A DNA stretch of 64,000 nucleotides from Rhodospirillaceae bacterium. GTDB taxonomy: Bacteria > Pseudomonadota > Alphaproteobacteria > Reyranellales > Reyranellaceae. Position numbers and translations under genes: made by a program. The stretch lies in NCBI GenBank assembly GCA_009772935.1, contig WOUR01000021.1, positions 28,418 through 92,417 of the forward strand, read 5' to 3'. Positions 49,800 to 58,476 of this stretch are shown here, piece after piece. Position 1 is the first letter of the stretch. Each line of letters starts with the position of its first letter. The notes beneath the pieces are model-generated. The model searched no databases, was not told the origin of the DNA, and worked only from the letters and a program-made list of their open reading frames with translations.

Positions 49800-51527
49800 A
49801 TGATGAACCTGATGGATGGCGGGACTGTCGCGGCGCTGGTGGCCGGGGGGCTGGCGCTGTTCCTGTTGGGGCCCAGGGTGCGCAATCGCCTTATGCTCTC
49901 GCGGGCCAAGCACCGGTCCCTCGCCGGCCATGCGCGCCTGTCGCGGCGCATCGCCGGCCTGGTCCCGCGCTACGTCTATGAAGGTGACCTGTTCTTCCGC
50001 GCCGACGATGCCAGCGAGGCGGTCGCCGACCGGCGCAAGAACAGTTTCGACGCGCTGGCGGAGACCGTGCGCTCGCGAACCGGGCGCACGCTTCAGGTGA
50101 CGTCGGAGGCGACCCGCCACATCTCCGATCTGCAGTTCACCGAGAGCTACCGCGTCCCGTTCCAGTTCAGTCCCCGCGTCCGGGCGGCGCTGCCGGCCGG
50201 CGCCTTCGTGGCCTCGTCCGAGGGCGTCCAGGTCACCGACCTCGACGGCACGGCGCGCTACGACCTCAGCGGCTCCTACGGCGTCAACCTGCTGGGCTAC
50301 GACTTCTACAAGGGCTGCATGGAGCGCGGCGCCGAGCGCGTCGCCGGACTGGGCCCGGTGCTCGGCGCCTATCCCGATCTCGTGGCCGACAATGCGCGGC
50401 GGCTCGCCCGCATTTCCGGCAAACCGGAAGTGTCGTTCCACATGTCGGGCACTGAAGCGGTGATGCAGGCCGTGCGGCTGGCGCGCTACCACACTGGCCG
50501 CTCCCACCTCGTGCGCTTCTGCGGCGCCTACAATGGCTGGTGGGGCGACGTACAGCCCGGCGTCGGCAATCCGGTGGCCGCGCACGATACTTACACGCTG
50601 GCGGATCTGTCGGAGAAGACGCTTGCCGTCCTGCGCCGCCGCACCGACATCGCCTGTGTGCTGGTCAATCCGATCCAGGCCATGCACCCCAACCAGGGCG
50701 CGCCGGCGGATTCCACGCTGATCGCCAGCCGGCCGGACCGCGGTGTCAGCCGGGAGGCCTACGCTACTTGGCTGAAGGCCCTGCGCCAGGTCTGCACCGA
50801 GCGCGGGATCGTGCTCATCCTCGACGAGGTGTTCGTCGGCTTCCGGCTCGCAGCCGGCGGCGCCCAGGAATATTTCGGCATCGAGGCGGACCTCGTGACC
50901 TATGGCAAGACGGTCGGCGGCGGCTTTCCGATCGGCGTCGTGTGCGGCGACCACCGGCTGATGAAGCGGTTCCGCGACGACCGGCCGGCCGACATCTGCT
51001 TCGCGCGCGGTACCTTCAACGCCCACCCCTACGTGATGGGGGCGATGAACGAGTTCCTGCGCCATCTCGACTCGCCCGAAATGACGCAGGCCTATCGCGA
51101 TCTCGACGAGACCTGGGATCGACGGGCCGCAGATCTCAACCGCCGGCTGGCCGAGCGGCAGCTGCCGGTGCGCATCCGGCACCTCTCGTCGATCTGGACG
51201 GTCTGCTACCCGACGCCCTCGCGCTACCACTGGATGTTCCAGTACTACCTCAAGGCCCATGGCATTGCGCTGAGCTGGGTGGGCACGGGACGCCTGATCT
51301 TCAGCCTCAACTTCACCGAGGAGCAGTTCCAGGCGGTGGCCGACCGCTTCGTCGCGGCGGCCGAAGCGATGCAGCGCAACGGCTGGTGGGAGCCGGGTGC
51401 GCTCGCCACCGACCGCGCGATCAAGCGGCGCATCCTGCGCGAGATGGCGTCGCACCTGCTCCCCTTCCCGGGCCGGGGACGCAAGCAGCGCCTGGCCGGG
51501 CCGCAGCCCCTAGACGCTGCCCTTTGA
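49800..51527 (+). CDS. Membrane-anchored class III aminotransferase-fold protein
   Basis: A 575-residue PLP-fold protein. A hydrophobic N-terminal segment (about 8-26, VAALVAGGLALFLLGPRV) suggests membrane anchoring, unusual for the family. About 90 further residues precede the aminotransferase domain. PLP motifs are clear: VSFHMSGTEAVMQAVRLARY, the Asp in ILILDEVFVGFR-type sequence (here VLILDEVFVGFRL), and the Schiff-base Lys in VTYGKTVGGGFPIG. It resembles glutamate-1-semialdehyde aminomutase-like domains in polyketide or lipid enzymes. Its place among phospholipid genes suggests an amino-lipid substrate. The end overlaps the next gene on the other strand by 18 bp. Confidence 0.85.
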   Translation: MMNLMDGGTVAALVAGGLALFLLGPRVRNRLMLSRAKHRSLAGHARLSRRIAGLVPRYVYEGDLFFRADDASEAVADRRKNSFDALAETVRSRTGRTLQVTSEATRHISDLQFTESYRVPFQFSPRVRAALPAGAFVASSEGVQVTDLDGTARYDLSGSYGVNLLGYDFYKGCMERGAERVAGLGPVLGAYPDLVADNARRLARISGKPEVSFHMSGTEAVMQAVRLARYHTGRSHLVRFCGAYNGWWGDVQPGVGNPVAAHDTYTLADLSEKTLAVLRRRTDIACVLVNPIQAMHPNQGAPADSTLIASRPDRGVSREAYATWLKALRQVCTERGIVLILDEVFVGFRLAAGGAQEYFGIEADLVTYGKTVGGGFPIGVVCGDHRLMKRFRDDRPADICFARGTFNAHPYVMGAMNEFLRHLDSPEMTQAYRDLDETWDRRAADLNRRLAERQLPVRIRHLSSIWTVCYPTPSRYHWMFQYYLKAHGIALSWVGTGRLIFSLNFTEEQFQAVADRFVAAAEAMQRNGWWEPGALATDRAIKRRILREMASHLLPFPGRGRKQRLAGPQPLDAAL

Positions 51528-52214
51528 GGCTGGCGCGACGGCATCCTCGACGACGGTCGCGGGCAGCTCGGGAACGACCTCGGGCAGGATCTGGTCGGGC
51601 AGAATGGGAGCCGCGACGGTTTCCAGCGTGTGGCGGCTGTGCCGGCCGGTCAGGAGCTCCCACGGCGCGCGGTGATAGAGCTTGATATCATGGAACGGAT
51701 CGGTCGCGATCTTGGTCACCCAGACCAGGCCCGTGGTCAGGTCCTTGGTGACGAACAGCTGGAGGGCGCGAAAGGCGATCCCGGCCAGCCCGACGACCAG
51801 CCAGAGCTCACCGACGTGGGTCATGAACCCGGTCCAGTCGGCGTGCGGCGTGAAGACGCCGAACAGGGTGGGGTCGACCACCAGCAGCAGCGGCGACGCC
51901 GCCCACACCGCGAGCAGGACCAGCTTGCGCTTGATGTTGTAGCCGACCTTGATCTCCTCCTTGTACTCGTCGGTCGCCTGGTTGACGGCATCGTAGCCGC
52001 GCGGCTCGAAGAACAGGTGGCCGACCTGCCGGGTCGTCATCGCGACCAGCCAGCCGATCAGCGCCGCCATGGCAGGATCGGTGAAGGCGACGACATAGGC
52101 GAACAGGAAGCTGGTCGCGCTCAGCAGGTGCAGCGACTGGTTGACCTTGCTGTGATGGTAGTAGCGATGGTCGTCCCATCGCTGGACCTTCAACTCGTGC
52201 AGGAGTCCGGTCAT
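51510..52214 (-). CDS. Integral membrane protein, possibly Mpo1/DUF962-like
   Basis: A 234-residue membrane protein. The N-terminal part has DDHRYYHHSKVNQSLHLLSA, where His residues precede a membrane segment, then FLFAYVVAFTDPAMAALIGW. A second pair of segments follows at about 105-165 (LVLLAVWAASPLLLVV). The His-x3-Asn-x3-His arrangement recalls the Mpo1/DUF962 family of iron-dependent lipid alpha-oxygenases, but the match is weak and the protein is longer. The last 45 residues are Pro/Val-rich and likely loose. It is in one row with the oxygenase and PEMT-like genes on the minus strand. Confidence 0.5.
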   Translation of the reverse strand: MTGLLHELKVQRWDDHRYYHHSKVNQSLHLLSATSFLFAYVVAFTDPAMAALIGWLVAMTTRQVGHLFFEPRGYDAVNQATDEYKEEIKVGYNIKRKLVLLAVWAASPLLLVVDPTLFGVFTPHADWTGFMTHVGELWLVVGLAGIAFRALQLFVTKDLTTGLVWVTKIATDPFHDIKLYHRAPWELLTGRHSRHTLETVAAPILPDQILPEVVPELPATVVEDAVAPASKGSV

Positions 52215-52242
52215 GGCGTTTTCCTTCGTTTGAGAGGGGGCG

Positions 52243-53085
52243 CTACAGGTTGACGACGGCGGAAACGGCGACGGCGGCCGCGATCGCGGTCGCGGCAATC
52301 GCCGCGAACGGCACCAGCGGGTGAACGATGTTGAGGCGACGGAACAGATTGCAGAGATGGCCCACGACCTTCTGCGCCGGCGTGCGCGGGCTCTTCGAGT
52401 ATTCCATGGCCGCCTTGACCACGTAGAAGACCGCCGTGTTGGCCGCGAGCGCGAACCGGCCGCGGGCGCCGGCACCCGGGACGGTCACGAGGTAGTTGCA
52501 CTTGAGCAGGATGCGCTGGGGCGCGCCGGGGGTGTAGCTGCCCTCGACCCAGTGCAGCTCGCGATGGAAGTCGAGCAGACCGAACTCGTAGGTGGTGAAG
52601 GCCTTCTCGACCCGGCTGTCGCCGAAAACCACCTTGTAGCTCGCGTCGGACTGGAGATAGATCAGCGCCCGCACGACCATGCTGGACGACAGGAAGCGCA
52701 GGTTGCCGTCATAGTGCCTGTCGAACAGGCCCTGGTCGCCACCGCGATCCTTGTTGTAGTGCGAGATGTAGAGTTCGTCGGTGTGCTTCATCGGCTCGAA
52801 GCCGCTGCCGGCCGGCACCTGCCGCACGATCAGATCGTGGATGACCGGGCTGTCGCGCAGCCGGTCGACCAAAGCGACGATCTCGGCGGGAAGCGTCTCG
52901 ATGTAGACGTGGCAGGAGGGCCGCTGGGCGAGTTGCTCGCGAAAGTGCGTCTCGACCCAGCGCGACAGGCCGTCGATCAGGGCCCGATCCTCGGGGGTCT
53001 CGAAGCGGCCGAGAGTGGCGGGAAACAGGGTCGAGACTGCGCCCCGCATGGAGCCGGAGGCGGTGGAGTCGAGAATGTCGGTCAC
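52243..53085 (-). CDS. Putative Fe(II)/2OG-type oxygenase with C-terminal membrane anchor
   Basis: A 280-residue protein starting at GTG 53085, overlapping the stop of the upstream gene (GTGA). A possible iron site is His-x-Asp in FDRHYDGNLRFLSS with the distal His in FHRELHWVEG, and the Arg in PQRILLKCNYLV could hold 2-oxoglutarate. The last 30 residues (LVPFAAIAATAIAAAVAVSA) form a membrane segment, so the enzyme would face lipid. I cannot name the family with certainty. Its neighbours suggest lipid head-group or acyl-chain oxidation. Confidence 0.55.
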   Translation of the reverse strand: MTDILDSTASGSMRGAVSTLFPATLGRFETPEDRALIDGLSRWVETHFREQLAQRPSCHVYIETLPAEIVALVDRLRDSPVIHDLIVRQVPAGSGFEPMKHTDELYISHYNKDRGGDQGLFDRHYDGNLRFLSSSMVVRALIYLQSDASYKVVFGDSRVEKAFTTYEFGLLDFHRELHWVEGSYTPGAPQRILLKCNYLVTVPGAGARGRFALAANTAVFYVVKAAMEYSKSPRTPAQKVVGHLCNLFRRLNIVHPLVPFAAIAATAIAAAVAVSAVVNL

Positions 53086-53861
53086 GTGGCTTCCTGGCTG
53101 AGGCGGCTCGAAACGGTGGCATCGGCCGCGGCGACCGTGGCGGTTGCCGCCGTGACCGCGAGGACGAGGAGTCCCGCCAACCGGAGGACCGGCCGGCGAT
53201 GCGGTCCGGCCCGCTCCATCGCCAGCAGACCGATGTTCAACGCGACATGAAGCGCGGCGAGCGGCCACCAGGCGGCGCGGAAGGCCGGGTTGAGCAAGGT
53301 GCCGCCGAAGGCCATCACGTTGCCCACGATCATCGGGTGGGACATCAGGGAATAGGGAAACGCCGTGACCCGCCGCGCAGGCAGCCCGGCCAGCTCGCGG
53401 CCGTAATAGGTCCGGTCGATCCCCAGCACCGCGGCGGCGCGCGTGTTGAGGAGAATGCCGAGAGCGATCACGCCGAGCGACAGGAGATCGGGCGGCGCCT
53501 GCAGGTAGACGAAGGCGAGCGCGGCGACCGACACCGCCTTCAGCAGCATCGCGTCGCGCTTGAAGGCGTCGAACGAATCGACGCCCCAGGCGAAGGCCTG
53601 CCAGTAGAAGCCGTAATAGACGAAGCTCGCGAGGTAGATCGCGACGGCCGGCTCACGGCCGATTGCGGCCCCGGCCAGCCCGGCGGCGACGATCGTCCAG
53701 CAGGCGAGAGACGGCCCGCGCCGGTCGAGGATGCTACGAATCCGGGACACCACGCGAAAACCCATATGCCGGGCATGTTGCCGGCCCATGAAGAAACCGC
53801 GTCGGTTCGTTGACCCGTGCCGGGCGACAGCACGGCGGCATCGACGAATTTTGAAGGACAT
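53082..53861 (-). CDS. PEMT/isoprenylcysteine methyltransferase-like membrane protein
   Basis: Up to 259 residues; the first ATG (53861) has AGGGGGA upstream, while ATG 53765 would drop a basic 32-residue extension. The core is multi-pass membrane. The motif GIDRTYYGRELAGLP followed by RRVTAFPYSLMSHPMIVGNV and MAFGGTLLNP is the phospholipid N-methyltransferase pattern, with His-Pro and Gly-Asn for S-adenosylmethionine binding. With Psd nearby it could methylate phosphatidylethanolamine toward phosphatidylcholine. It leads the minus-strand row with the oxygenase and the Mpo1-like protein. Confidence 0.7.
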   Translation of the reverse strand: MSFKIRRCRRAVARHGSTNRRGFFMGRQHARHMGFRVVSRIRSILDRRGPSLACWTIVAAGLAGAAIGREPAVAIYLASFVYYGFYWQAFAWGVDSFDAFKRDAMLLKAVSVAALAFVYLQAPPDLLSLGVIALGILLNTRAAAVLGIDRTYYGRELAGLPARRVTAFPYSLMSHPMIVGNVMAFGGTLLNPAFRAAWWPLAALHVALNIGLLAMERAGPHRRPVLRLAGLLVLAVTAATATVAAADATVSSRLSQEAT

Positions 53862-54067
53862 GGTGTCCCCCTACCGAGTGCCGCACCTTCAAGCCGTTGA
53901 AGCGAGACGCGGGCGGGGCCGCTCGCCGTCCAACGTGACAAGGTGCGGATACCGGCGTAGCAGTGCTCACGAGGGCTGCGACACGTCAGCAGGGCGACAC
54001 ACCGGACGGCGCAAGACTTCCGTGAGCTCATCGCTGCAAGTGTCATCTGGGGAACTGTCGACAACGC

Positions 54068-54517
54068 ATGTTTGCCAACCTCGCGCTCGCGACCTTCATG
54101 GTCGGCCTCACCGTCGCCATCCATCTCAGCGGCCTGCTCGGCCTCTTGTGGGTGCTGCGCAATAGAGGGCATCGCATCCGGGCGCACGAAAGCCGCCTCG
54201 TCCCGCTCGTCGTCATCCTGTTCGTGGTGCTGGGGCTGGTGGCCATCCATTCGGTCGAGATCTGGCTCTACGGGGCCGCCTTCTGGGCGATCGGTGCCGT
54301 GGGAGACTTCGAAACGGCCCTCTATTTCTCGACCGTGACCTTCACGACCTTGGGCTACGGGGACGTCGTGCTCGAGGGCAACTGGCGGCTGTTCGGCGCC
54401 ATCGAGGCGGGCAACGGGCTGATCCTGTTCGGCTGGTCGACGGCCTTCCTGCTGTCCGTCACCAGCCGGCTGAGATTGCTGGAGCATGACTGGCTGGAGA
54501 GAACCGACGCGGATTGA
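54068..54517 (+). CDS. Two-transmembrane potassium channel
   Basis: A 149-residue ion channel subunit. Hydrophobic segments lie at about 6-30, 44-66 and 100-130, and the selectivity filter TTLGYGD sits at about 93-99 (STVTFTTLGYGDVVLEG). The first segment is extra to the two pore helices. No RCK or other regulatory domain is attached. Four copies would form a potassium-selective pore. It is divergent from the PEMT-like gene, with about 200 bp between them in which I see no clear regulatory site. Confidence 0.87.
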   Translation: MFANLALATFMVGLTVAIHLSGLLGLLWVLRNRGHRIRAHESRLVPLVVILFVVLGLVAIHSVEIWLYGAAFWAIGAVGDFETALYFSTVTFTTLGYGDVVLEGNWRLFGAIEAGNGLILFGWSTAFLLSVTSRLRLLEHDWLERTDAD

Positions 54518-55158
54518 GGCTTTCGCCGACGCGGCGGAAACGGGCGTCCAAGCGCCGGATCGATATGGATCAATGAAGGAAATGGTGCCCGAGACGGAAT
54601 CCAAATTAGTTCTATCTAGTTGAAATCACATGTCTTTTTGAAAGAGCATTTTTTGGTGTACCCACCAATGTACCCACTGCTTAGCAGCCATTCGGCGGGT
54701 GGCAGTGCGCGCCCGCGTCGAAGGAAGCGACGCTACTCGTGCGCCTCGCCGCGGCGCTCGTCGTCTACGTGAGCCAATAGGCGTGGCGGGGAAACGTAGC
54801 GCATCAGACAACGCCTATCTGTCCGCTCTGTCCTCCATCAGAGCTCGGTCTCCAGCCAACCGGCCTTTCGAGGTCCGCGATTTGAAGCGGGCCCTCCGCC
54901 TGTTCTGGCGCAAGCGTGAACCTGGTCAACATCCGCCACGGTCCTGCCGGATGCGTAGCGCGTCGATGCCCCCTTTTTGCGGCTGCACGAAAGGCCTGGA
55001 TTGACCGGGCCTTCTCCACAAGTGGAAGGCATCAGGGAACCAATCAACGAGCCGGCGGTATCGCCGGGAAACGACCGGTTGAGGTTGCGCACGGCAGTGG
55101 TCGACATGGAGGCAGATACGGTCGAAGCCGCGGCCCGGTTCAGATCGGTCGCTTCTCT
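54518..55158. other. Gene-poor, degenerate stretch with an AT-rich junction and a short direct repeat
   Basis: No convincing gene was found in 641 bp. At 54590-54660 the sequence becomes AT-rich, unlike the rest of the window, and is followed by a direct repeat of GTACCCAC at 54658-54665 and 54670-54677. Such paired GTACCCAC words are often seen beside phage-type integrase genes, so this may be an old integration or excision junction. The remaining part has only short open frames on both strands with no family pattern. Confidence 0.4.
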
Positions 55159-55476
55159 TCAGGGCGAGCCGTTGTGCAAAGCCTCGCTTCCCACCGCGGC
55201 CCGGGATGCGATGAGCTGGTCGATCTTCTGCAGAAAACTCGCCAATACGGGCGACGGATTGTCCTCTCGATAGCCGGCGGCAATTTCGATTGTCGGAGGG
55301 TTTCCCGTGAGGGGCCGGCTGACGACGGAGCGGGGCAGCAGCGTTTCGGCATAGGCCGGAAGGAGCGTCAGTCCCCCGGTCGATGCGACGAGCGAGATGC
55401 CCGTCGCGAAGCCGTCGAGAAAGTGGATCGGCGACACGGCAACCCGATGCTCGCGCAGGTATCCAACTTGCCCTTT
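55159..55476 (-). pseudogene. LysR-type regulator remnant (C-terminal effector domain only)
   Basis: About 106 codons remain, read on the minus strand from 55476 to the stop at 55159. They encode GYLREHRVAVSPIHFLDGFA, TGISLVASTGGLTLLPAYAE and SVVSRPLTGNPPTIEIAAGY followed by NPSPVLASFLQKIDQL, the last third of a LysR effector-binding domain. An in-frame TGA at 55477-55479 cuts it off, and no helix-turn-helix part is found upstream. It is a decayed regulator. Confidence 0.82.
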
Positions 55477-55777
55477 TCAAGGGGCGCTACCGTGCAGCAC
55501 GCGTTCCAGCTCCGCTCGAATTTCGGCAACGGTCACGATCGGACCACCACTCAAGCGATGAGGGCGGCGCTCGTACGGTAGAGTTGGGGCCGGCACGTCG
55601 CGGATGCGGATTCGAACAAGGCGGTGACCGCGTTCTGATAGGCATAGCAAAGATGGAACCTCGCGTCGGCATCCCTTGACGCATCTGCCTACGGTCACCA
55701 GAAGCCAGATGGCGCGATTCCAAAGATCCTAAGTCCAGCGGTCGGCGGCGCGCTGTGATTCCGCGACGTGGACAGGT
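55477..55777. other. Stretch without a recognisable gene
   Basis: 301 bp between the LysR remnant and the next gene. Short open frames exist on both strands, but none has a family pattern, a ribosome binding site and a plausible start together. It probably holds more of the decayed DNA that begins at 54518. Confidence 0.4.
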
Positions 55778-56104
55778 TCAGGACCGACCCGTCGGGTGCA
55801 GGACGTGGACGGAGCTCCCTCTGCCTCCGGCCGTCTCGGGCAGCACCCCAGGCAGAGACGGCGCGGGTGGTCTCGCCCAGGCGCGCATGACGCCCACCGC
55901 CAGCCCGATATGGGCTGCCACGCCCCAAGCAATGGCGAGCAGGGGAAGCTTTGCGATGAAGGCCAGCCCCAACGCCGACAACATGATGGCCACATGAACA
56001 CCGCCCATTGCCACCAGCACCGTGAACTTGTCGAACGTATCGGCATGGGCTCGGTCCTCGCGGACTTGGTCGAATTCTGGCTGCATGGTTGGATTCTCCC
56101 ACAT
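55778..56104 (-). CDS. Small two-segment membrane protein, aa3 oxidase subunit IV-like
   Basis: A 108-residue protein. A charged N-terminus (EFDQVREDRAHADTFDKFTV) is followed by two hydrophobic segments, VAMGGVHVAIMLSALGLAFI and LLAIAWGVAAHIGLAVGVM. The His-Ala-Asp-Thr-Phe-x-x-Phe pattern before the first segment resembles the bacterial aa3-type cytochrome c oxidase subunit IV family, which normally has only one segment. The C-terminal 25 residues are Pro/Gly-rich. No oxidase gene is nearby. The start is ATG 56104. Confidence 0.5.
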   Translation of the reverse strand: MWENPTMQPEFDQVREDRAHADTFDKFTVLVAMGGVHVAIMLSALGLAFIAKLPLLAIAWGVAAHIGLAVGVMRAWARPPAPSLPGVLPETAGGRGSSVHVLHPTGRS

Positions 56105-56297
56105 GGTCTCTCGCTTGCTCTGATGGCCTTCGCCGCGGAGCTGCATGAAGCGCAAGCCCTGCCACGGAGGTTTCGGCGATGAAGGCCGCTATGCCTCGCT
56201 CTTCGCTGAGGCAGAGTTGGCATGTCCAAGAATGACGGCGATTGCCGAAGCGGCAGCTCCCCACCGCGCGCGGGGCGCGGTAGGGTTCGCTGCCCGC

Positions 56298-56702
56298 TTA
56301 GCGGCGCGCTGGTTGATCGGTGGTGGTTCCGCTGCCTGAGCTGCCGGTCGTGGCGCCGGTCCCAGACGTACCCATGCCGCCGGTCGAACCGGTTGTACCG
56401 GAGCCGGTGCTTCCAGGCCCGGTGGTGCCGGAGCCCGTCGTTCCCGTGCCGGTGGTACCGGAGCCCGTCGTTCCCGTGCCGGTGGTACCGGAACCCGTCG
56501 ATGACCCGCCGCCGGTCGTCCCGGATCCGGTGCCGCTGCTGGTACCGCTTCCGGTGCCCGCCGCGCCGGAGCCCGAACCCGAGCCAGATCCAGATCCAGA
56601 TCCAGATCCAGATCCAGAGCCCGACTGTGCCATCGCCCCGGCAATGCCAAGCGCAAGAACGGCGGTCCCAACGATCGTCATGTTGATTGCCTGCTTGATC
56701 AT
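56298..56702 (-). CDS. Secreted Gly/Ser/Thr-rich low-complexity protein
   Basis: A 134-residue protein. A signal peptide (MTIVGTAVLALGIAGAMA, cleaved before QSGSG) precedes a mature chain made almost only of Gly, Ser and Thr: first a (Ser-Gly)n tract, then repeats of the type GTTGTGTTGS. No fold is expected. The Ser-Gly tract is encoded by the hexanucleotide GATCCA (plus strand) repeated at 56585-56619, so its length may change by slippage. GGAAGGAG lies 6 bases before the ATG. The function is unknown; a surface or matrix role is possible. Confidence 0.65.
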   Translation of the reverse strand: MIKQAINMTIVGTAVLALGIAGAMAQSGSGSGSGSGSGSGSGSGSGAAGTGSGTSSGTGSGTTGGGSSTGSGTTGTGTTGSGTTGTGTTGSGTTGPGSTGSGTTGSTGGMGTSGTGATTGSSGSGTTTDQPARR

Positions 56703-56858
56703 CCACTTCTCCTTCCGTGAGAGCCCGCACAAGCTGCCTGCCCAAGCATAGGTTGCCGCCGCATGTTCTTTTTGTTGGGAGTGATCGCGCAGCCAAGGCG
56801 GCCGTTTTCCGGTGACCGGACACACGCGATTGCGGCCGTTGCAGGTCCGGATGTTTTT

Positions 56859-56875
56859 CTGTACGAATCGTACAG
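56859..56875 (+). promoter_or_regulatory. Perfect 17-bp palindrome ahead of the desaturase gene, TetR-type operator
   Basis: CTGTACGAATCGTACAG is a perfect palindrome around a central A. It ends 5 bases before the AGGAGGG ribosome binding site of the desaturase gene, so a bound repressor would sit on or just after the promoter. The TetR-family gene at 57816-58424, convergent with the desaturase, is the natural candidate to bind it. Confidence 0.7.
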
Positions 56876-56892
56876 TATTAAGGAGGGCGACG

Positions 56893-57819
56893 ATGAGCCT
56901 GGGAGCGTCTGGCCAGGCGGTGCGGATCGATGCCGGGCGGCTGCGCGAGCTATCCATACGGCAAGACGGTCCGGCCATGGTCCGGATGGCGACCCACCTC
57001 GGCCTGGTCCTCGCATTGGCCGCCGCGGGGATCGCCCTCTCCGAGACCTGGGGTATCCTGTGGGCGTTGCCGTTCATGGCGGCGCAGGGCCTGCTGACGG
57101 CGTTCTTGTTCATGCCGCTGCACGAGACCGTGCACCGCACGGCGTTCAGGACCGAAGCGCTGAACACCGTGTTCGGCCATCTGTGCGGCCTCGCGATCTG
57201 CTTCCCTTGGGAATACTACCGGGTGTTCCACTGGGCTCATCACCGGCATACGCAGGACGAGGCCCATGATCCGGAACTCGCCGTCATGCCCTCCTCCGGC
57301 TCTCTGTGGCAACGGCTGCTGGCCTTCTCGGGCGCGCTCCAGGTTTACGGGCGGTTTCGCGTGCTGCTGCGCCATGCGCTGACGGGGACCAGCACCCAGC
57401 CCTGGGTTCCGGCGGACAAGAGGGCGCTGATCGTGCGCGAGGCGCGTCTCTACCTTGCGGCCTATGTGGGACTTGCGGCGGCGTCCCTCCTGTTCGCCTC
57501 TCCGCTCATCCTGACAGTCTGGCTCGGCCCGCTCCTGATCGGCCAGTTTGCACTACGTCCCTATCTATACACCGAGCATACGGGCTGCGGCCGCAGCCGG
57601 TCCGCCCTCCAGAACACGCGGACGACCTACACGAACGCGCTCATCCGCTGGTTCGCCTGGAACATGCCCTACCATGCGGAGCATCACGCCTATCCGTCGG
57701 TCCCCTTCCATGCCCTGCCCGCAGCGAATGCGCTGATCGCCTCTGGCCTCCGGCACACGGAGACCGGGTATCCGCGCTCGATGAGAGCGGCCTGGCGCGC
57801 CCTGCGCCTGCAGAGCTAG
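56893..57819 (+). CDS. Membrane fatty acid desaturase family protein
   Basis: A 308-residue integral membrane di-iron protein. The three His boxes are HETVHR (about 78), HWAHHRHTQDEAHD (about 117) and HAEHHAYPSVPFH (about 255). Four or more hydrophobic segments surround them. It introduces a double bond or hydroxyl into an acyl chain or a carotenoid-like substrate; box spacing fits the fatty acid desaturase superfamily. It starts at ATG 56893 behind AGGAGGG. A perfect palindromic operator lies just upstream. Its stop shares CTAG with the stop of the convergent TetR gene. Confidence 0.88.
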   Translation: MSLGASGQAVRIDAGRLRELSIRQDGPAMVRMATHLGLVLALAAAGIALSETWGILWALPFMAAQGLLTAFLFMPLHETVHRTAFRTEALNTVFGHLCGLAICFPWEYYRVFHWAHHRHTQDEAHDPELAVMPSSGSLWQRLLAFSGALQVYGRFRVLLRHALTGTSTQPWVPADKRALIVREARLYLAAYVGLAAASLLFASPLILTVWLGPLLIGQFALRPYLYTEHTGCGRSRSALQNTRTTYTNALIRWFAWNMPYHAEHHAYPSVPFHALPAANALIASGLRHTETGYPRSMRAAWRALRLQS

Positions 57820-58424
57820 CCAGCCGGCCGCAGGACCCGGTCGACCAGGCGGCGGGCCGCTCCGGCGGTGAGCTTCCTCAGACCGAAGGTCGATTGATAG
57901 AAAAGCGTGCCGTAGATCATGTCGTAAAGATCCGCGGGTGGGTCGGTGGCCCCGATGAGGCCCTCCTTCTGCGCACGCATCAGAAGGGCAACGCCTGCTG
58001 CGCGGCGTTTCCCGAGATAGCGCTCGCCGAAGGTGGCCGCGGTTCCGGACGATCCTATGCATTCGGCGATCACGGCGAGTTGCACTCGGCCAAAAGTACC
58101 GTTCAGGGCCGCGACGTAGGAGGCGGCATGCGCTCGCACGATCGCAACCGGGTGGCCGTTCTCGGGCAGCGGCAGGAAGGTGCGCGCCTGTTCGAGAAAG
58201 GCATCGACGAGCAGCGCTTCGCGGGTCGGCCACCATTTGTAGATGGTGACCTTGGAGACGCCGGTCGCTGCCGCGACGCGTTCGTACGTCGTCGCCGACA
58301 GGCCCTGGGTCGCCATCAGCCGATAAGTGCCCTGCAGGATCGCCTGCTGCACCGCCGTCGAGCGCGGCCGGCCCGGACGACGGGCGATGGTCTCGGAGCC
58401 GGGTTCGGGCGCAGTGGAGATCAT
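57816..58424 (-). CDS. TetR/AcrR family transcriptional regulator
   Basis: A 202-residue regulator. The N-terminal DNA-binding part has STAVQQAILQGTYRLMATQG and LSATTYERVAAATGVSKVTI followed by YKWWPTREALL, a standard TetR helix-turn-helix. The C-terminal half, with FGERYLGKRRAAGVALLMRA, would bind a ligand. It is convergent with the desaturase gene, with 4 bases of overlap, and is the likely reader of the palindrome at 56859. The start is ATG 58424; an in-frame ATG at 58514 would add a 30-residue tail. Confidence 0.9.
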   Translation of the reverse strand: MISTAPEPGSETIARRPGRPRSTAVQQAILQGTYRLMATQGLSATTYERVAAATGVSKVTIYKWWPTREALLVDAFLEQARTFLPLPENGHPVAIVRAHAASYVAALNGTFGRVQLAVIAECIGSSGTAATFGERYLGKRRAAGVALLMRAQKEGLIGATDPPADLYDMIYGTLFYQSTFGLRKLTAGAARRLVDRVLRPAG

Positions 58425-58476
58425 CGACCAACTATGCGGGCCAGGCTGGTCCCGGCAAGTGGCGGACGCCGTCGGC

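Noticed and set aside
54626..54811. A possible integrase N-terminus on the minus strand at the AT-rich junction
   Set aside because: Only about 60 codons, no integrase motif and no continuation; kept only as a possible junction, not as a gene.
56298..57167. A 289-codon reading of the Gly/Ser-rich gene
   Set aside because: The ATG at 56702 has a strong ribosome binding site and a signal peptide; the upstream part is antisense to the desaturase start region.
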